From Hyphomicrobiales bacterium (GTDB lineage Bacteria > Pseudomonadota > Alphaproteobacteria > Rhizobiales > JACESI01): a stretch of 64,000 nucleotides of DNA. The stretch is from the NCBI GenBank assembly GCA_013911885.1, contig JACESI010000009.1:1-64000 (forward strand), in the 5' to 3' direction. Within the stretch, counting starts at the first letter, position 1. Every line of letters begins with the position of its first letter. The notes under the pieces were generated by a model that was given only the letters and a program-made list of their open reading frames with translations, was not told the DNA's origin and searched no databases. Of this stretch, positions 52,707 to 63,162 are shown piece after piece. The translations under genes were made by a program, and so were the position numbers.

Positions 52707-54347
52707 TCAACCCTCCCTGACCACGCAAGCACGGATCGCGAGCGCTTCATGAAGACTTATCCGGCTGCGGATGGCAAGCGCCTGCACCGGTTCGGGAAAA
52801 TCGGAACGGAAATGCCCGCCCCGTGATTCCTCGCGCTTCAGCGCTGAGGCTGTGATCAGCGTCGCGGTCGCGCACATATTAAGGAAGGACCAGCATTCAG
52901 GATCCGCCGCGTCTTCGAGGGATGCGATGATCCTGAGTGCTGTTTTCAGCCCGTTCTGATCGCGCACAACGCCGACATGGTTCGTCATCGCGCGGCGAAG
53001 GATGAGGACGGCGTCCTCGTCCGGATTGGCACCGCCCGGCTCAAAGCGGATGTCGGTCGTCGCATCGCCGATGGCGCTTTGCGGGATCTGATCCGCGATA
53101 TCCTTTGCGCAGATCTCGGCATAGACCAGGGCTTCAAGCAGACCGTTCGAGGCGAGGCGGTTCGCACCATGCAGGCCGGTTGAGCTTGCCTCGCCGCACA
53201 CCCACAGATTGCCGAGGCTCGCGCGACCGTCCCGGTTCGTCTCGATGCCGCCCATATGATAATGCGCGGCAGCGGCAACGGGGATCGGCTCTGTGACCGG
53301 ATCGATGCCAGCCCCCGCGCAGGCGGCGGCAACGGCGGGGAAATCATGCAGGATTTTCGCGCCGATCGCCGCGCGAGTGTCGAGCATGGGGCGACGACCG
53401 GCCTGTGTTTCCGAATAGATGGCGCGGGCGACGATATCGCGTGGAGCGAGTTCGGCGTCGGGATGGACGGCGGTCATGAAGCGCTCGCCGCGGTTGTTGA
53501 TGAGGATCGCGCCTTCGCCGCGCAGTGCTTCGGTGGCAAGCGGCGCCGGGTCGCGGCCGATGTCGATGGCCGTGGGGTGAAACTGCACGAATTCCGCATC
53601 GGCAATCATCGCGCCCGCGCGTGCGGCAAGACCGATGACCTGACCGCGGATGCGCGGCGGGTTTGTGGTGATGGCATAAAGCCCCCCCGATCCGCCCCCG
53701 GCGAGAAGATAGGCGTCGCCTTCGATCAGGCAGCGCCTGGAACGCTCTGCCGCCGATGTCTCGATCCAGAGGCCGGTGACGTTGTTGTCCTTCATCCTGA
53801 GGCCGCAGGCGATCACGCCTTCCATCACCTTGATCGACGGGTGGCGCATCACCTCGGCGATGAGCGCTTCCATGATGCGCTTGCCGGCCTGATCGCCGCC
53901 AACCCGCACGACACGGGCAAAACTGTGCGCCGCCTCGCGCGACAGCACATAGTCGCCCGCTTCATTCATGTCGAAGGGGGTGCCAAGGCGGGTGAGTGTC
54001 AGAATATGCTCTTGCGCGGCCCGGGTGACACGATCAGCAACGGCCTTGTCCACCGTTCCCGCGCCTGCCTTTATCGTATCGGCGGCATGATCCTCCGGTT
54101 TGTCGCGGGCATCCATCGCGGCTGCGACGCCACCTTGTGCCCAGGCCGAACTTGCGCCTTCGCCAAGGGTTTCTGGCGAAATCATCAGGACGGGACGGGG
54201 AGAAAGCTTCAGGGCCGCATAAAGCGCACCGAGACCAGCGCCGACAATGATGACCCGGCCCGTGCGAAGGCTTTTATGAGGGCCCGTATCATGGCCTGCA
54301 TCAAGCTCCTGTGACTTCGCTTGCGCCAAATTTTCTGAACCCCTCAA
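52707..54347 (-). CDS. nadB: L-aspartate oxidase
   Basis: A FAD enzyme that makes iminoaspartate for quinolinate synthesis. The FAD motif is VIIVGAGLGALYAALKL; EFVQFHPTAI and AAAAHYHMGGIETNRDGRAS are the substrate and flavin segments. Length is 546 residues from TTG 54347; a TTG at 54332 with GAGGGG upstream is an equal candidate, and no ATG lies near the conserved region. It follows nadA by 26 bases. Confidence 0.93.
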   Translation of the reverse strand: MRGSENLAQAKSQELDAGHDTGPHKSLRTGRVIIVGAGLGALYAALKLSPRPVLMISPETLGEGASSAWAQGGVAAAMDARDKPEDHAADTIKAGAGTVDKAVADRVTRAAQEHILTLTRLGTPFDMNEAGDYVLSREAAHSFARVVRVGGDQAGKRIMEALIAEVMRHPSIKVMEGVIACGLRMKDNNVTGLWIETSAAERSRRCLIEGDAYLLAGGGSGGLYAITTNPPRIRGQVIGLAARAGAMIADAEFVQFHPTAIDIGRDPAPLATEALRGEGAILINNRGERFMTAVHPDAELAPRDIVARAIYSETQAGRRPMLDTRAAIGAKILHDFPAVAAACAGAGIDPVTEPIPVAAAAHYHMGGIETNRDGRASLGNLWVCGEASSTGLHGANRLASNGLLEALVYAEICAKDIADQIPQSAIGDATTDIRFEPGGANPDEDAVLILRRAMTNHVGVVRDQNGLKTALRIIASLEDAADPECWSFLNMCATATLITASALKREESRGGHFRSDFPEPVQALAIRSRISLHEALAIRACVVREG

Positions 54348-54373
54348 TAAAGAAGGCCGCTTGAGAATGCGCC

Positions 54374-55420
54374 CTAGGAAAGCGAACGGCTGAGATCCAG
54401 CATCCGCTGGACGGCAAGGCGCGCCTTGTCCGCAATGGCGGGATCAATCTCGACCTGCGGCTGCATTGTGTGCAGAGACCAGAGCACTTTCTCAAGCGAA
54501 ATCTTCTTCATGTAGGGACACATGTTGCAGGGTTTCGCAAACTCGACTTCGGGCAGGGAGTCCGAAATATTGGAGGCCATCGAACATTCGGTCACGAGCA
54601 TGGCCTGTTTCGGCTTGTGCTTGTGCACCCAGTCGATGATGCCGCGGGTCGATCCGGTGAAATCCGATTCCGCGACCACTTCCGGCGTGCATTCGGGGTG
54701 GGCGATGATCTTCACATCCGGGTTGTTTTCACGATATTCCCGCAGGTCCTTTGCGGTATAGCGCTCGTGCACGATGCAGCTTCCGGCCCACCAGACGACT
54801 TTCTTGGTGCTTTGCGCGGCGACATTCTGCGCCAGAAACTGGTCGGGCGTCATGATGACGGTATCACCTTCCATTGCCTCGACGATCTTCAGCGCATTCG
54901 CCGACGTGCAGCAGATATCGGATGCGGCTTTGACTTCCGCCGTGGTGTTGACATAGGAAACCACGGGGGCGCCTGGATATTGCGCGCGCATTTCGGCAAC
55001 GTTCTTTGCCGTGATCGATTCAGCAAGCGAGCAACCGGCGCCGAGATCGGGGATCAGCACGGTTTTCGACGGGTTGAGGATTTTCGACGTCTCCGCCATG
55101 AAATGCACACCGCATTGAACGATGACGGCTTCCTCGACTTCTGTTGCCTTCATGGCAAGTTCGAGACTGTCGCCGACAAAGTCGGCAATGCCGTGATAGA
55201 TTTCCGGCGTCATGTAATTATGGGCCAGAATGACGGCATTGCGTTCTTTTTTCAGCTTGTTGATCGCAATCGCATAAGGCGCATAGACGGCCCAGTCGGC
55301 AGCAGGCATGACCCGGTCCATTTTTTCATAAATGTCGCGGGTAGCCTTCGCCTTTTCAAGCGAAGGTTCGAGATCATAGTGCTGTTTCAGGTTGGCGATG
55401 ATTTGATTGGTATCGAGCAA
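54374..55420 (-). CDS. nadA: Quinolinate synthase
   Basis: An oxygen-sensitive 4Fe-4S enzyme that condenses iminoaspartate with dihydroxyacetone phosphate. Cysteine ligands are expected in QCGVHFMAE, in DICCTSANA or nearby, and in KPCNMCPYMKKISLEK. The substrate segment AHNYMTPEIYHGIADFVGDS is intact. The 348-residue protein starts at TTG 55420, with GAGGT at short spacing. It leads the nadABC operon. Confidence 0.95.
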   Translation of the reverse strand: MLDTNQIIANLKQHYDLEPSLEKAKATRDIYEKMDRVMPAADWAVYAPYAIAINKLKKERNAVILAHNYMTPEIYHGIADFVGDSLELAMKATEVEEAVIVQCGVHFMAETSKILNPSKTVLIPDLGAGCSLAESITAKNVAEMRAQYPGAPVVSYVNTTAEVKAASDICCTSANALKIVEAMEGDTVIMTPDQFLAQNVAAQSTKKVVWWAGSCIVHERYTAKDLREYRENNPDVKIIAHPECTPEVVAESDFTGSTRGIIDWVHKHKPKQAMLVTECSMASNISDSLPEVEFAKPCNMCPYMKKISLEKVLWSLHTMQPQVEIDPAIADKARLAVQRMLDLSRSLS

Positions 55421-55565
55421 GATGACCTCTATCGGTTCGTGCGTGAAAGGACCCTTTTCGCGCCGGAAATGACGCTTTGTGGAAAAGGCGCTGAGGCGGA
55501 CATCTTTCCGGTTTTTAAATAGGCATAAACGACATGGTTTTCAATGATGCCGCTGAAAGTGATCC

Positions 55566-56410
55566 TCATGCTTGAAGTGCGGCAGCGTGATGGGCGATGT
55601 GGTCTTGCATGAATGTAGCGATGAAGAAATAGCTGTGATCATAGCCTTCTTGCATGCGCAGCATGATCGGGTGCCCATGATCTTTGCAGGCAGCGGCAAG
55701 ACGCTCGGGCTGCAATTGCTCGGCAAGAAAATCGTCGGCCGTGCCCTGATCAACAAGAAGCGGCAGCCGTTCTTTCGCCGGCGCGACGAGTGCGGTCGCG
55801 TCATAAGCCCGCCAGGCCGCCTCATCAGGGCCGAGATAGCCTGAAAGCGCCTTCTTGCCCCAGGGTACCACACTTGGTGCGACGATCGGGGCGAAGGCCG
55901 AGACGGATTTGTAGCGTCCGGGATTTTTAAGCGCGATGGCGAGCGCACCATGACCGCCCATGGAATGGCCGAAGATCGAGGCCTTGTCGGCAAGCACCGG
56001 AAAATTGGCGTTGATGAGCGCGGGCAGTTCCGTGACTATGTAGTCATACATCCGGTAATGCTGCGCGAAGGGTTCAACCGTCGCGTTGACATAAAACCCG
56101 GCACCGAGTCCGAAATCATAGGCGCCAGCCGCATCATCCGCGACACCGTCGCCGCGCGGGCTCGTATCTGGCGCAACGATGGCGACGCCATATTGCGCCG
56201 CATAGGCCTGCGCACCCGCCTTCTGGACGAAATTCTCATCCGTGCAGGTAAGGCCGGAAAGCCAGTATAAAACCGGAACCTGCCGTTTTTCCGCAGCGGG
56301 CGGCAGATAGATCGAAAAGGTCATTGTGCATCGGCACGCCTGAGAGACATGCGAGAAACGCTTCTGCATGCCGCCAAAGCTCCTGATCGCAGAGAGTTGC
56401 GTCAGCGACA

Positions 56411-56411
<1 letters not shown>
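55566..56411 (-). CDS. fghA: S-formylglutathione hydrolase
   Basis: A serine esterase that splits S-formylglutathione into formate and glutathione, the second step of formaldehyde detoxification. The nucleophile elbow GHSMGGHGA is intact, and the oxyanion region SGLTCTDENF and the final His in GYDHSYFFI match the family. Length is 281 residues. Its start shares one base with the stop of the dehydrogenase gene (TGATG), so the pair is one operon. Confidence 0.95.
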
Positions 56412-57520
<1,109 letters not shown>

Positions 57521-57892
57521 GAAATCCTCCTGCCCAAATACTCGAAATGGCCAAACACGTGTAATGGCCAAACAATCGTCATGATCTGACCCGGATGCCC
57601 GGCTGGTCACCGAACTTCGATCGGTGAATGCTCCTTCGACTGGTCATACTGCATAGTTTCCATAAGCTGACAATGGCGCGGTATTGCAAATAGACGATGG
57701 TGCGATGCGGAAAGGGTCATCGGATCCAGGGACGTCTTCCGCCTTGAAGGCAAACCGCGTAATCCTGCTAATCATGATTGACATGGGGAAGGGGGGTTGG
57801 CTTGATGCGAGCGACCAATACGAAACCATCTCCGGTCCCTTCAGGGTTGAACCCGGCAAAACAGATGAACAAATCAAAGGGAGACTTCACAC
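57521..57892. other. Divergent region upstream of frmA, with direct repeats
   Basis: AATGGCCAAACA occurs at 57546-57557 and 57563-57574, 17 bases apart, close to the frmA start. A small hairpin CACCGA...TCGGTG lies at about 57608-57626. No gene is supported; a 70-residue frame at 57684-57896 has no ribosome-binding site and overlaps the next gene. Confidence 0.55.
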
Positions 57893-58891
57893 ATGACCAA
57901 CACATTTCGAGCCATCGTGACGCGGGAAACCGAAGACGGCAAGGGCGTCTCGACGCTTGAAAACCTCAGCCGTTCCGATCTTCCGGATGGTGATGTGCTT
58001 ATCAGGGTCGCCCATGCGGCGGTGAACTACAAGGACGGTCTTGCGCTCTCCGGCCTTGCCCGCATCATCCGGGAGTTTCCGCATGTCTGCGGCATCGATT
58101 TCACCGGCATCGTCGAGCAATCAAACCATCCCGATTACAAGCCGGGAGACAAGGTCATCGCGAATGGCTGGCGGATCGGCGAGGTCTGGTGGGGCGGCTT
58201 TGCCGAATATGCGAGCGTCAAAGGCGAATGGCTTGTCCCGCTTCCTGAAACCATGACCACGATCGATGCGGCAACGGTGGGTGTGGCGGGCCTCACAGCC
58301 GGTCTTTCAATCCTCGCCCTTCAGCATTCGGGCTGCACGCCGGACAAGGGTCCGGTGCTCGTTACCGGTGCGTCAGGCGGCGTCGGCTCCTTCTGTGTGC
58401 GCATGCTCAAAGGGCTTGGCTATGAGGTCGGTGCCGTCTCCGGCAGACCCGAAAACGAGGCCTATCTGAAAGAACTCGGCGCGCGTGAAGTAATCCCGCG
58501 CGAGACCTATGACGGGCCATTGAAAAAGCCCCTCAACAAGGAGCGCTGGGCCGGCTGTATCGACAATGCGGGCGGTGGCGCGCTCGCGCAAATTCTGACT
58601 GAACTGCGTTATGGCGGCGCGCTTGCAGCGGTCGGTCTTGCCGCCGGAAGCAGGGTCGAGATCGACCTGATCACCCTCTTCGTTCGCGGGGTCTCGATCA
58701 TCGGCATCGACAGTGTCCAGGCCCCGGTCGAGGCCCGGCAGCGTGCGCTTGCCCTTGTCGCAAAAACCATGGGACCTGCTGACTTCGCCGCAATCCGCCA
58801 TGATGCGGTACTGGCTGAAGTTCCGTCTCTCGGCAAAGCGATCCTGAAAGGCGGCGTGCGCGGACGCGCGGTCATCGATGTTTCGAAATAA
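57893..58891 (+). CDS. AcuI/YhdH-type acryloyl-CoA reductase (MDR family)
   Basis: A zinc-independent NADPH-dependent medium-chain reductase of 332 residues. The nucleotide motif LVTGASGGVGSFCVRMLKG and the conserved YKDGLALSG and GIDFTGIVE segments identify the YhdH/AcuI group, which reduces acryloyl-CoA to propionyl-CoA. AAAGGGAGACTTC precedes the ATG. It is alone on the plus strand and may link to propionyl-CoA metabolism. The assignment to acryloyl-CoA is by family. Confidence 0.85.
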   Translation: MTNTFRAIVTRETEDGKGVSTLENLSRSDLPDGDVLIRVAHAAVNYKDGLALSGLARIIREFPHVCGIDFTGIVEQSNHPDYKPGDKVIANGWRIGEVWWGGFAEYASVKGEWLVPLPETMTTIDAATVGVAGLTAGLSILALQHSGCTPDKGPVLVTGASGGVGSFCVRMLKGLGYEVGAVSGRPENEAYLKELGAREVIPRETYDGPLKKPLNKERWAGCIDNAGGGALAQILTELRYGGALAAVGLAAGSRVEIDLITLFVRGVSIIGIDSVQAPVEARQRALALVAKTMGPADFAAIRHDAVLAEVPSLGKAILKGGVRGRAVIDVSK

Positions 58892-58918
58892 GAGTGGCGC
58901 AGACCGTGGCTTAACCTG

Positions 58919-59007
58919 TTGATTCAGATTATAAGGTTATAAAACAATAAGTTGAGGACGCAGCTTGATTCAAATCCTGATAGAATCTGAATCGGAACTT
59001 GAATCAG
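58919..59007 (+). promoter_or_regulatory. Repeated TTGATTCA motifs upstream of glutaryl-CoA dehydrogenase
   Basis: GATTCAGATT at 58921-58930 and its exact inverse AATCTGAATC at 58984-58993 form a 10-base inverted repeat with a long spacer. TTGATTCA recurs at 58919-58926 and 58965-58972, and TGAATCA lies at 59000-59006. The surrounding sequence is AT-rich. This looks like a multi-site operator for a regulator encoded elsewhere. Confidence 0.55.
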
Positions 59008-59121
59008 TGATGAGTGAACTTGATGCACAGACTTTGTTTGTGCCATGTGTCGGACCCTGTTTGGATTGGACAGGAATGTGCCGGCAGTCCTATGATGCAT
59101 CACCGACCTGAGGACATGAAA

Positions 59122-60348
59122 ATGCTCGATCAACCAAACAGGAACACCCCGGAAGCAGCCCGCGCCAAGGCACCGGATTTCGTCTGGGAAGACCCATTTC
59201 TCATTGAGGATCAACTGAACGAGGAAGAGCGCCTGATCCGCGACAGCGCGCGTCAGTTCTGCGACAGCCGCCTCATGCCCGGTATTCTGGAAGCAAACCG
59301 GCATGAACGCTTCGACCCGGAAATCATGCGCGAAATGGGAGCGATCGGGCTGCTCGGATCGACCCTGCCGGAGGCCTATGGCGGTGTCGATGCGACCTAT
59401 GTTTCCTACGGTCTTGTCGCCCGCGAGGTGGAGCGTGTCGACAGCGGCTATCGCTCCGCAATGTCGGTGCAATCGTCTCTCGTCATGTATCCGATCTTTG
59501 CTTATGGCAGTGAGGAGCAACGTCAGAAATTCCTTCCGAAACTCGCAAGCGGCGAATGGGTAGGCTGTTTCGGCCTGACCGAACCGGACCACGGCTCGGA
59601 CCCGAGCTCAATGATCACAAGGGCCCGGAAAGTTGACGGCGGCTACCGGCTGTCCGGTGCGAAAAACTGGATCACCAATTCGCCGATCGCCGATGTGTTC
59701 ATCATCTGGGCGAAGTCTGAGGCGCATGAAAACAAGATCAAGGGTTTCATTCTTGAGAAAGGGATGGCCGGTCTTGCCGCGCCGAAAATCGAGGGCAAGT
59801 TTTCGCTCCGCGCTTCGATCACCGGCATGATCCAGATGGGCGATGTTTTCGTGCCGGAGGAGAACCTTTTGCCGAATGTCAGCGGTCTGGCCGGCCCCTT
59901 CGGCTGCCTCACACGCGCCCGCTACGGCATTTCCTGGGGGGCGATGGGGGCAGCGGAATTCTGTTGGCATGCCGCGCGCAACTACACGATGGATCGCAAG
60001 CAATTTGGCCGGCCCCTTGCGCAGACGCAGTTGATCCAGAAGAAGCTTGCCGACATGCAGACCGAGATTGCACTCGGCCTTCAGGGCGCGCTCAGGCTCG
60101 GCCGCCTGATGGACGATCACAACGCACCGGTCGAACTCGTCAGTCTGATGAAGCGCAACAATTGCGGCAAGGCGCTGGATATCGCCCGCATCGCCCGTGA
60201 TATGCATGGCGGCAACGGCATCTCGGATGAATATCATGTCATCCGCCACGTGATGAATCTGGAAGCCGTCAACACCTATGAGGGCACGCACGATATTCAC
60301 GCCCTGATCCTCGGGCGGTCACAGACCGGGCTTCAGGCGTTCATGTAG
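59122..60348 (+). CDS. gcdH: Glutaryl-CoA dehydrogenase
   Basis: A decarboxylating acyl-CoA dehydrogenase that makes crotonyl-CoA from glutaryl-CoA in lysine and tryptophan catabolism. Of 408 residues from ATG 59122, the catalytic Glu is in [16 protein letters not shown] and the flavin segment is [17 protein letters not shown]. The Arg expected near the substrate carboxylate in this subfamily is consistent with [19 protein letters not shown] lies eight bases before this ATG; ATG 59116 is too close to it. It has its own upstream repeat region and no glutarate genes beside it. Confidence 0.93.
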   Translation: MLDQPNRNTPEAARAKAPDFVWEDPFLIEDQLNEEERLIRDSARQFCDSRLMPGILEANRHERFDPEIMREMGAIGLLGSTLPEAYGGVDATYVSYGLVAREVERVDSGYRSAMSVQSSLVMYPIFAYGSEEQRQKFLPKLASGEWVGCFGLTEPDHGSDPSSMITRARKVDGGYRLSGAKNWITNSPIADVFIIWAKSEAHENKIKGFILEKGMAGLAAPKIEGKFSLRASITGMIQMGDVFVPEENLLPNVSGLAGPFGCLTRARYGISWGAMGAAEFCWHAARNYTMDRKQFGRPLAQTQLIQKKLADMQTEIALGLQGALRLGRLMDDHNAPVELVSLMKRNNCGKALDIARIARDMHGGNGISDEYHVIRHVMNLEAVNTYEGTHDIHALILGRSQTGLQAFM

Positions 60349-60374
60349 GAACACGGCTGGAAATACGGGTCGGG

Positions 60375-60950
60375 CTAGATCGTGTTTGAAAAGATTGTGC
60401 CGGGTCTGCGGATATCACCGGAATCTCCCGAACCGCGGTAGAACGAGGACGCATCGGCGCGCGCCTGGTTGAGCGTGCCGATGAACGAACTCAGATTGCG
60501 CGCGGTCGAGCGCTGCGCGATCAGAATATCGACATTCTGCCGCTCGACCGACAACAGCCGTTGCGCGGGAGAGGCTATGCTGGGCGCAAACCGTTCCCGC
60601 GCGCTGGCTGAATCTTCAAAGGTGCGAATGGCCTGGCGTGCGGCTTCCTGCGGGTCAAGCGCCACGGGATCAGCGCCCGGAACGATCGGCGGCTCCGGCG
60701 GCTGGAACCGCTGATAGCGTTCGCCGGCCCGGTTTGCTCTTTCAAAGTTGCGGGCGATATCGCGCGCTTCCTGGGCAAAGTCGCGCGGCGGGATGACGGC
60801 GGGCGTGTCCAGCGATGATGTTGCCGACGGCGTTGCCGATGTGCTGGCGGCGGACGCATTTGTTCCTGTGCCGGAGCTTCCTGTGCCCGAGCTTCCTGTG
60901 ATCGAGACAGTTACAGGCGTTGACGATGTCGCTTCAATACCGCTTGCCAT
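60375..60950 (-). CDS. Unrecognised Ser/Thr-rich protein
   Basis: A 191-residue protein with a low-complexity N-terminus (TGSSGTGSSGTGTNAS) followed by a helical region (DFAQEARDIARNFERANRAG) and a C-terminal stretch GTLNQARADASSFYRGSGDS. No signal peptide or membrane span is present. It converges on gcdH and is followed after about 190 bases by the quinone oxidoreductase gene. It may be a structural or flagellar-type small protein, but I cannot support any family. Confidence 0.5.
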   Translation of the reverse strand: MASGIEATSSTPVTVSITGSSGTGSSGTGTNASAASTSATPSATSSLDTPAVIPPRDFAQEARDIARNFERANRAGERYQRFQPPEPPIVPGADPVALDPQEAARQAIRTFEDSASARERFAPSIASPAQRLLSVERQNVDILIAQRSTARNLSSFIGTLNQARADASSFYRGSGDSGDIRRPGTIFSNTI

Positions 60951-61112
60951 GGTCGTTCAGCAGGTGTTTCCGATGGGAGAAGAAATTCTTTCCAATCAAT
61001 AGAAATGCGCCTTAATCCTTAACAAAGGCCTCAGAAGATGGCGTCGCGGCGGGTCGTCGTGAAAATATTTCTGGCGATCCGCTTTCGCCATGAATCAAGC
61101 GCCCGTTCCCAG

Positions 61113-61147
61113 TTCAAACCGCCATTCAAACCGCCATTCAAACCGTC
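61113..61147. repeat. 12-base tandem repeat overlapping the end of the quinone oxidoreductase gene
   Basis: TTCAAACCGCCA is repeated nearly three times. Read on the minus strand each unit is ATGGCGGTTTGA, so the gene's TGA stop at 61138-61140 lies inside the third copy and extra copies carry extra in-frame stops. Confidence 0.85.
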
Positions 61148-62106
61148 AGAATTATCTTCCCCTGATGACCGGCTGATTCCATGAGCGCATGCGCCGCACC
61201 GGCCTCATCGAGTGGCAAAATCGTGCCGGTCACAGTCCTTAATCGTCCTTCGGCGAAAAGCGGCCAGACCTTTTCGCGCAGTTCCCGCGCGATCCGGGTC
61301 TTGGTTGCCTCAGGTCTGGAACGCAGGGTCGAGCCGGTATAGATCAGCCGCTTCAACATTACCGGCATGAGGTTGATATCGACCTTTGAACCGAGATTGA
61401 AGGCAAGCTGGATAATCCGTGCATCGTGCCGGGCACACTTGATATTGCGCGCGATATAGTCGCCGCCGATAATATCGAGGATGATATCGGCACCCCCCGC
61501 AGCACGCAGGATCTCGACAAAATCCTGTTGCTTGTAGTCGATCACGGCCGATGCGCCGAGAGCGCTGCAATAGCCGACATCGCGCTCGCCCGTAACGGTG
61601 GTGAAGACGGTGAGCCCGAAAGCCCGCCCAAGCTGGATTGCCGTCGAACCAATGCCGCCCGCGCCGCCATGGATGAGAAAATTGGCGCCTTCAGGGATAT
61701 CCTGTCCCATGAAAATATTGCTCCAGACCGTGAAATAGGTCTCGGGCAGGCCGGCGGCGTCGATTTCGGATACGCCTTCCGGGATCGGCAGGCAATGGCT
61801 CGCATTGACAGCGACAAATTCGGCATAGCCGCCGCCATTGGTGAGCGCGCAAATCCGGTCCCCGACCTTCCATTCCGACACGTTTTCGCCGAGCGCGGTG
61901 ATCACGCCGGAGACCTCAAGTCCAAGAAGATCCGATGCGCCCTCCGGTGGTGGATAATGCCCGCGGCGCTGGACGAGATCCGGCCCGTTGACCCCCGCGG
62001 CCGTGATCTGGATGAGCACCTCGTCGGCATTCGGCCTTGGCTCCGGGCGCTCACCGGGGACCAGGCATTCAGGGCCGCCATAGGTGTGAATTTCGATGGC
62101 GCGCAT
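61138..62106 (-). CDS. PIG3-family NAD(P)H quinone oxidoreductase
   Basis: A zinc-independent medium-chain reductase of 322 residues, similar to the human TP53I3 group. It has the glycine motif LIHGGAGGIGSTAIQLGRAFG, NGPDLVQRRGHYPPPEGASD near the N-terminus and QGKIILTV at the end. The substrate is probably a quinone. It starts at ATG 62106, opposite the GntR gene. Confidence 0.87.
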   Translation of the reverse strand: MRAIEIHTYGGPECLVPGERPEPRPNADEVLIQITAAGVNGPDLVQRRGHYPPPEGASDLLGLEVSGVITALGENVSEWKVGDRICALTNGGGYAEFVAVNASHCLPIPEGVSEIDAAGLPETYFTVWSNIFMGQDIPEGANFLIHGGAGGIGSTAIQLGRAFGLTVFTTVTGERDVGYCSALGASAVIDYKQQDFVEILRAAGGADIILDIIGGDYIARNIKCARHDARIIQLAFNLGSKVDINLMPVMLKRLIYTGSTLRSRPEATKTRIARELREKVWPLFAEGRLRTVTGTILPLDEAGAAHALMESAGHQGKIILTV

Positions 62107-62169
62107 TCTTCATCTCCAATTTTTTCTTCATATTTATCAGTGGTTTATAACTTTTCGAACAAGCCATAT

Positions 62170-62201
62170 TGACAGTTTCGGCTTTTGTATATGGTATACC
62201 C
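62170..62201 (+). promoter_or_regulatory. Promoter and GGTATACC palindrome before the GntR gene
   Basis: TTGACA at 62170-62175 is followed after 17 bases by TGGTAT (62193-62198). The perfect eight-base palindrome GGTATACC at 62194-62201 overlaps the -10, so binding there would block the promoter. The leader is about 190 bases to the ATG. Confidence 0.55.
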
Positions 62202-62384
62202 AAAACATAATACCAGCCATGAGCGTAGCCTTCGGTCTCCCACAAGGGATCACAATTCCCACAAGGGATCACAATAGGGGCGCCAAAGGCGAAGGTAAAG
62301 CAGGCGGACGATCATTCACAGGCGTTCACGGCAAGCACTCAGGAGAGGCTTTCCGGGGAGGGGACGCGCGGGGAGAGAAATTTC

Positions 62385-63101
62385 ATGTCGATCAGCGAAA
62401 AGCTGAAACCGATAACGATGTCCTTCACTTTGAAGGACCACATCCATGAAGTTTTGCGCAACGCGATCATCGACATGAACATTTACGATGAGACCACCGA
62501 CCTCAGGCTTGATGAGCGCAGGCTCGCTGAGCAGCTCGGCATTTCGCGCACGCCGGTGCGCGAGGCGCTTGCCCGGCTGGAGCAGGATGGCTTCATCGAA
62601 ATCCAGCCCCGTCGCGGCGCCTTTGTCCGGCGCAAATCGCTGGAGGAAGTACTGGAGATGATCGTGGTCTGGGCAGCGCTTGAGAGCATGGCCGCGCGCC
62701 TCGTCACTGAAAACGCCACCGACAGCGAGTTGAAGTCGCTGCGCGCGCTCGCTGCAAAGCACAGCATCGGCAAGACGAATGCCGATATCGAGGAATATTC
62801 GGAAGCCAACATCAAGTTCCACCAGCGCATTCTCGAACTTTCCAAATGCGCCATGCTGAAGAGCGTCGCGGACGGTCTTTTTCTCCATATGCATGCCGTC
62901 CGTCGGCGCGCCATGGGTGAGAGCGACCGCGTCAGCCGCTCGGTGGTGGATCATATGGGCATTATCGAAGCGCTCGAAGAACGCAATGCCGATATTGCAG
63001 GAGCGCTGGTGCGGGAGCATACGATGCGTCTGCATGATCACGTCCGCAGGACATGGACAAAACTGGAAAATATAACAAGGCGAAAACAGGCGGCGGGCTA
63101 G
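62385..63101 (+). CDS. GntR-family regulator with FCD domain
   Basis: A 238-residue regulator: a winged-helix DNA-binding domain (RRLAEQLGISRTPVREALARL) and an FCD effector domain with candidate His ligands in KFHQRILEL, VVDHMGII and REHTMRLHDH. It lies 60 bases before the TPP enzyme gene on the same strand and is likely to control it. The GGTATACC site upstream is a candidate autoregulatory operator. The effector is unknown. Confidence 0.87.
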   Translation: MSISEKLKPITMSFTLKDHIHEVLRNAIIDMNIYDETTDLRLDERRLAEQLGISRTPVREALARLEQDGFIEIQPRRGAFVRRKSLEEVLEMIVVWAALESMAARLVTENATDSELKSLRALAAKHSIGKTNADIEEYSEANIKFHQRILELSKCAMLKSVADGLFLHMHAVRRRAMGESDRVSRSVVDHMGIIEALEERNADIAGALVREHTMRLHDHVRRTWTKLENITRRKQAAG

Positions 63102-63162
63102 AAGCGTCACGAAAGTCAGACGCAATACCCGAAACGCAAGATCGCGACGGAGGAGACGAAAA

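Noticed and set aside
57684..57896. A 70-residue frame upstream of the AcuI/YhdH-type gene
   Set aside because: No convincing start signal, overlaps the next gene, and contains no recognisable domain.
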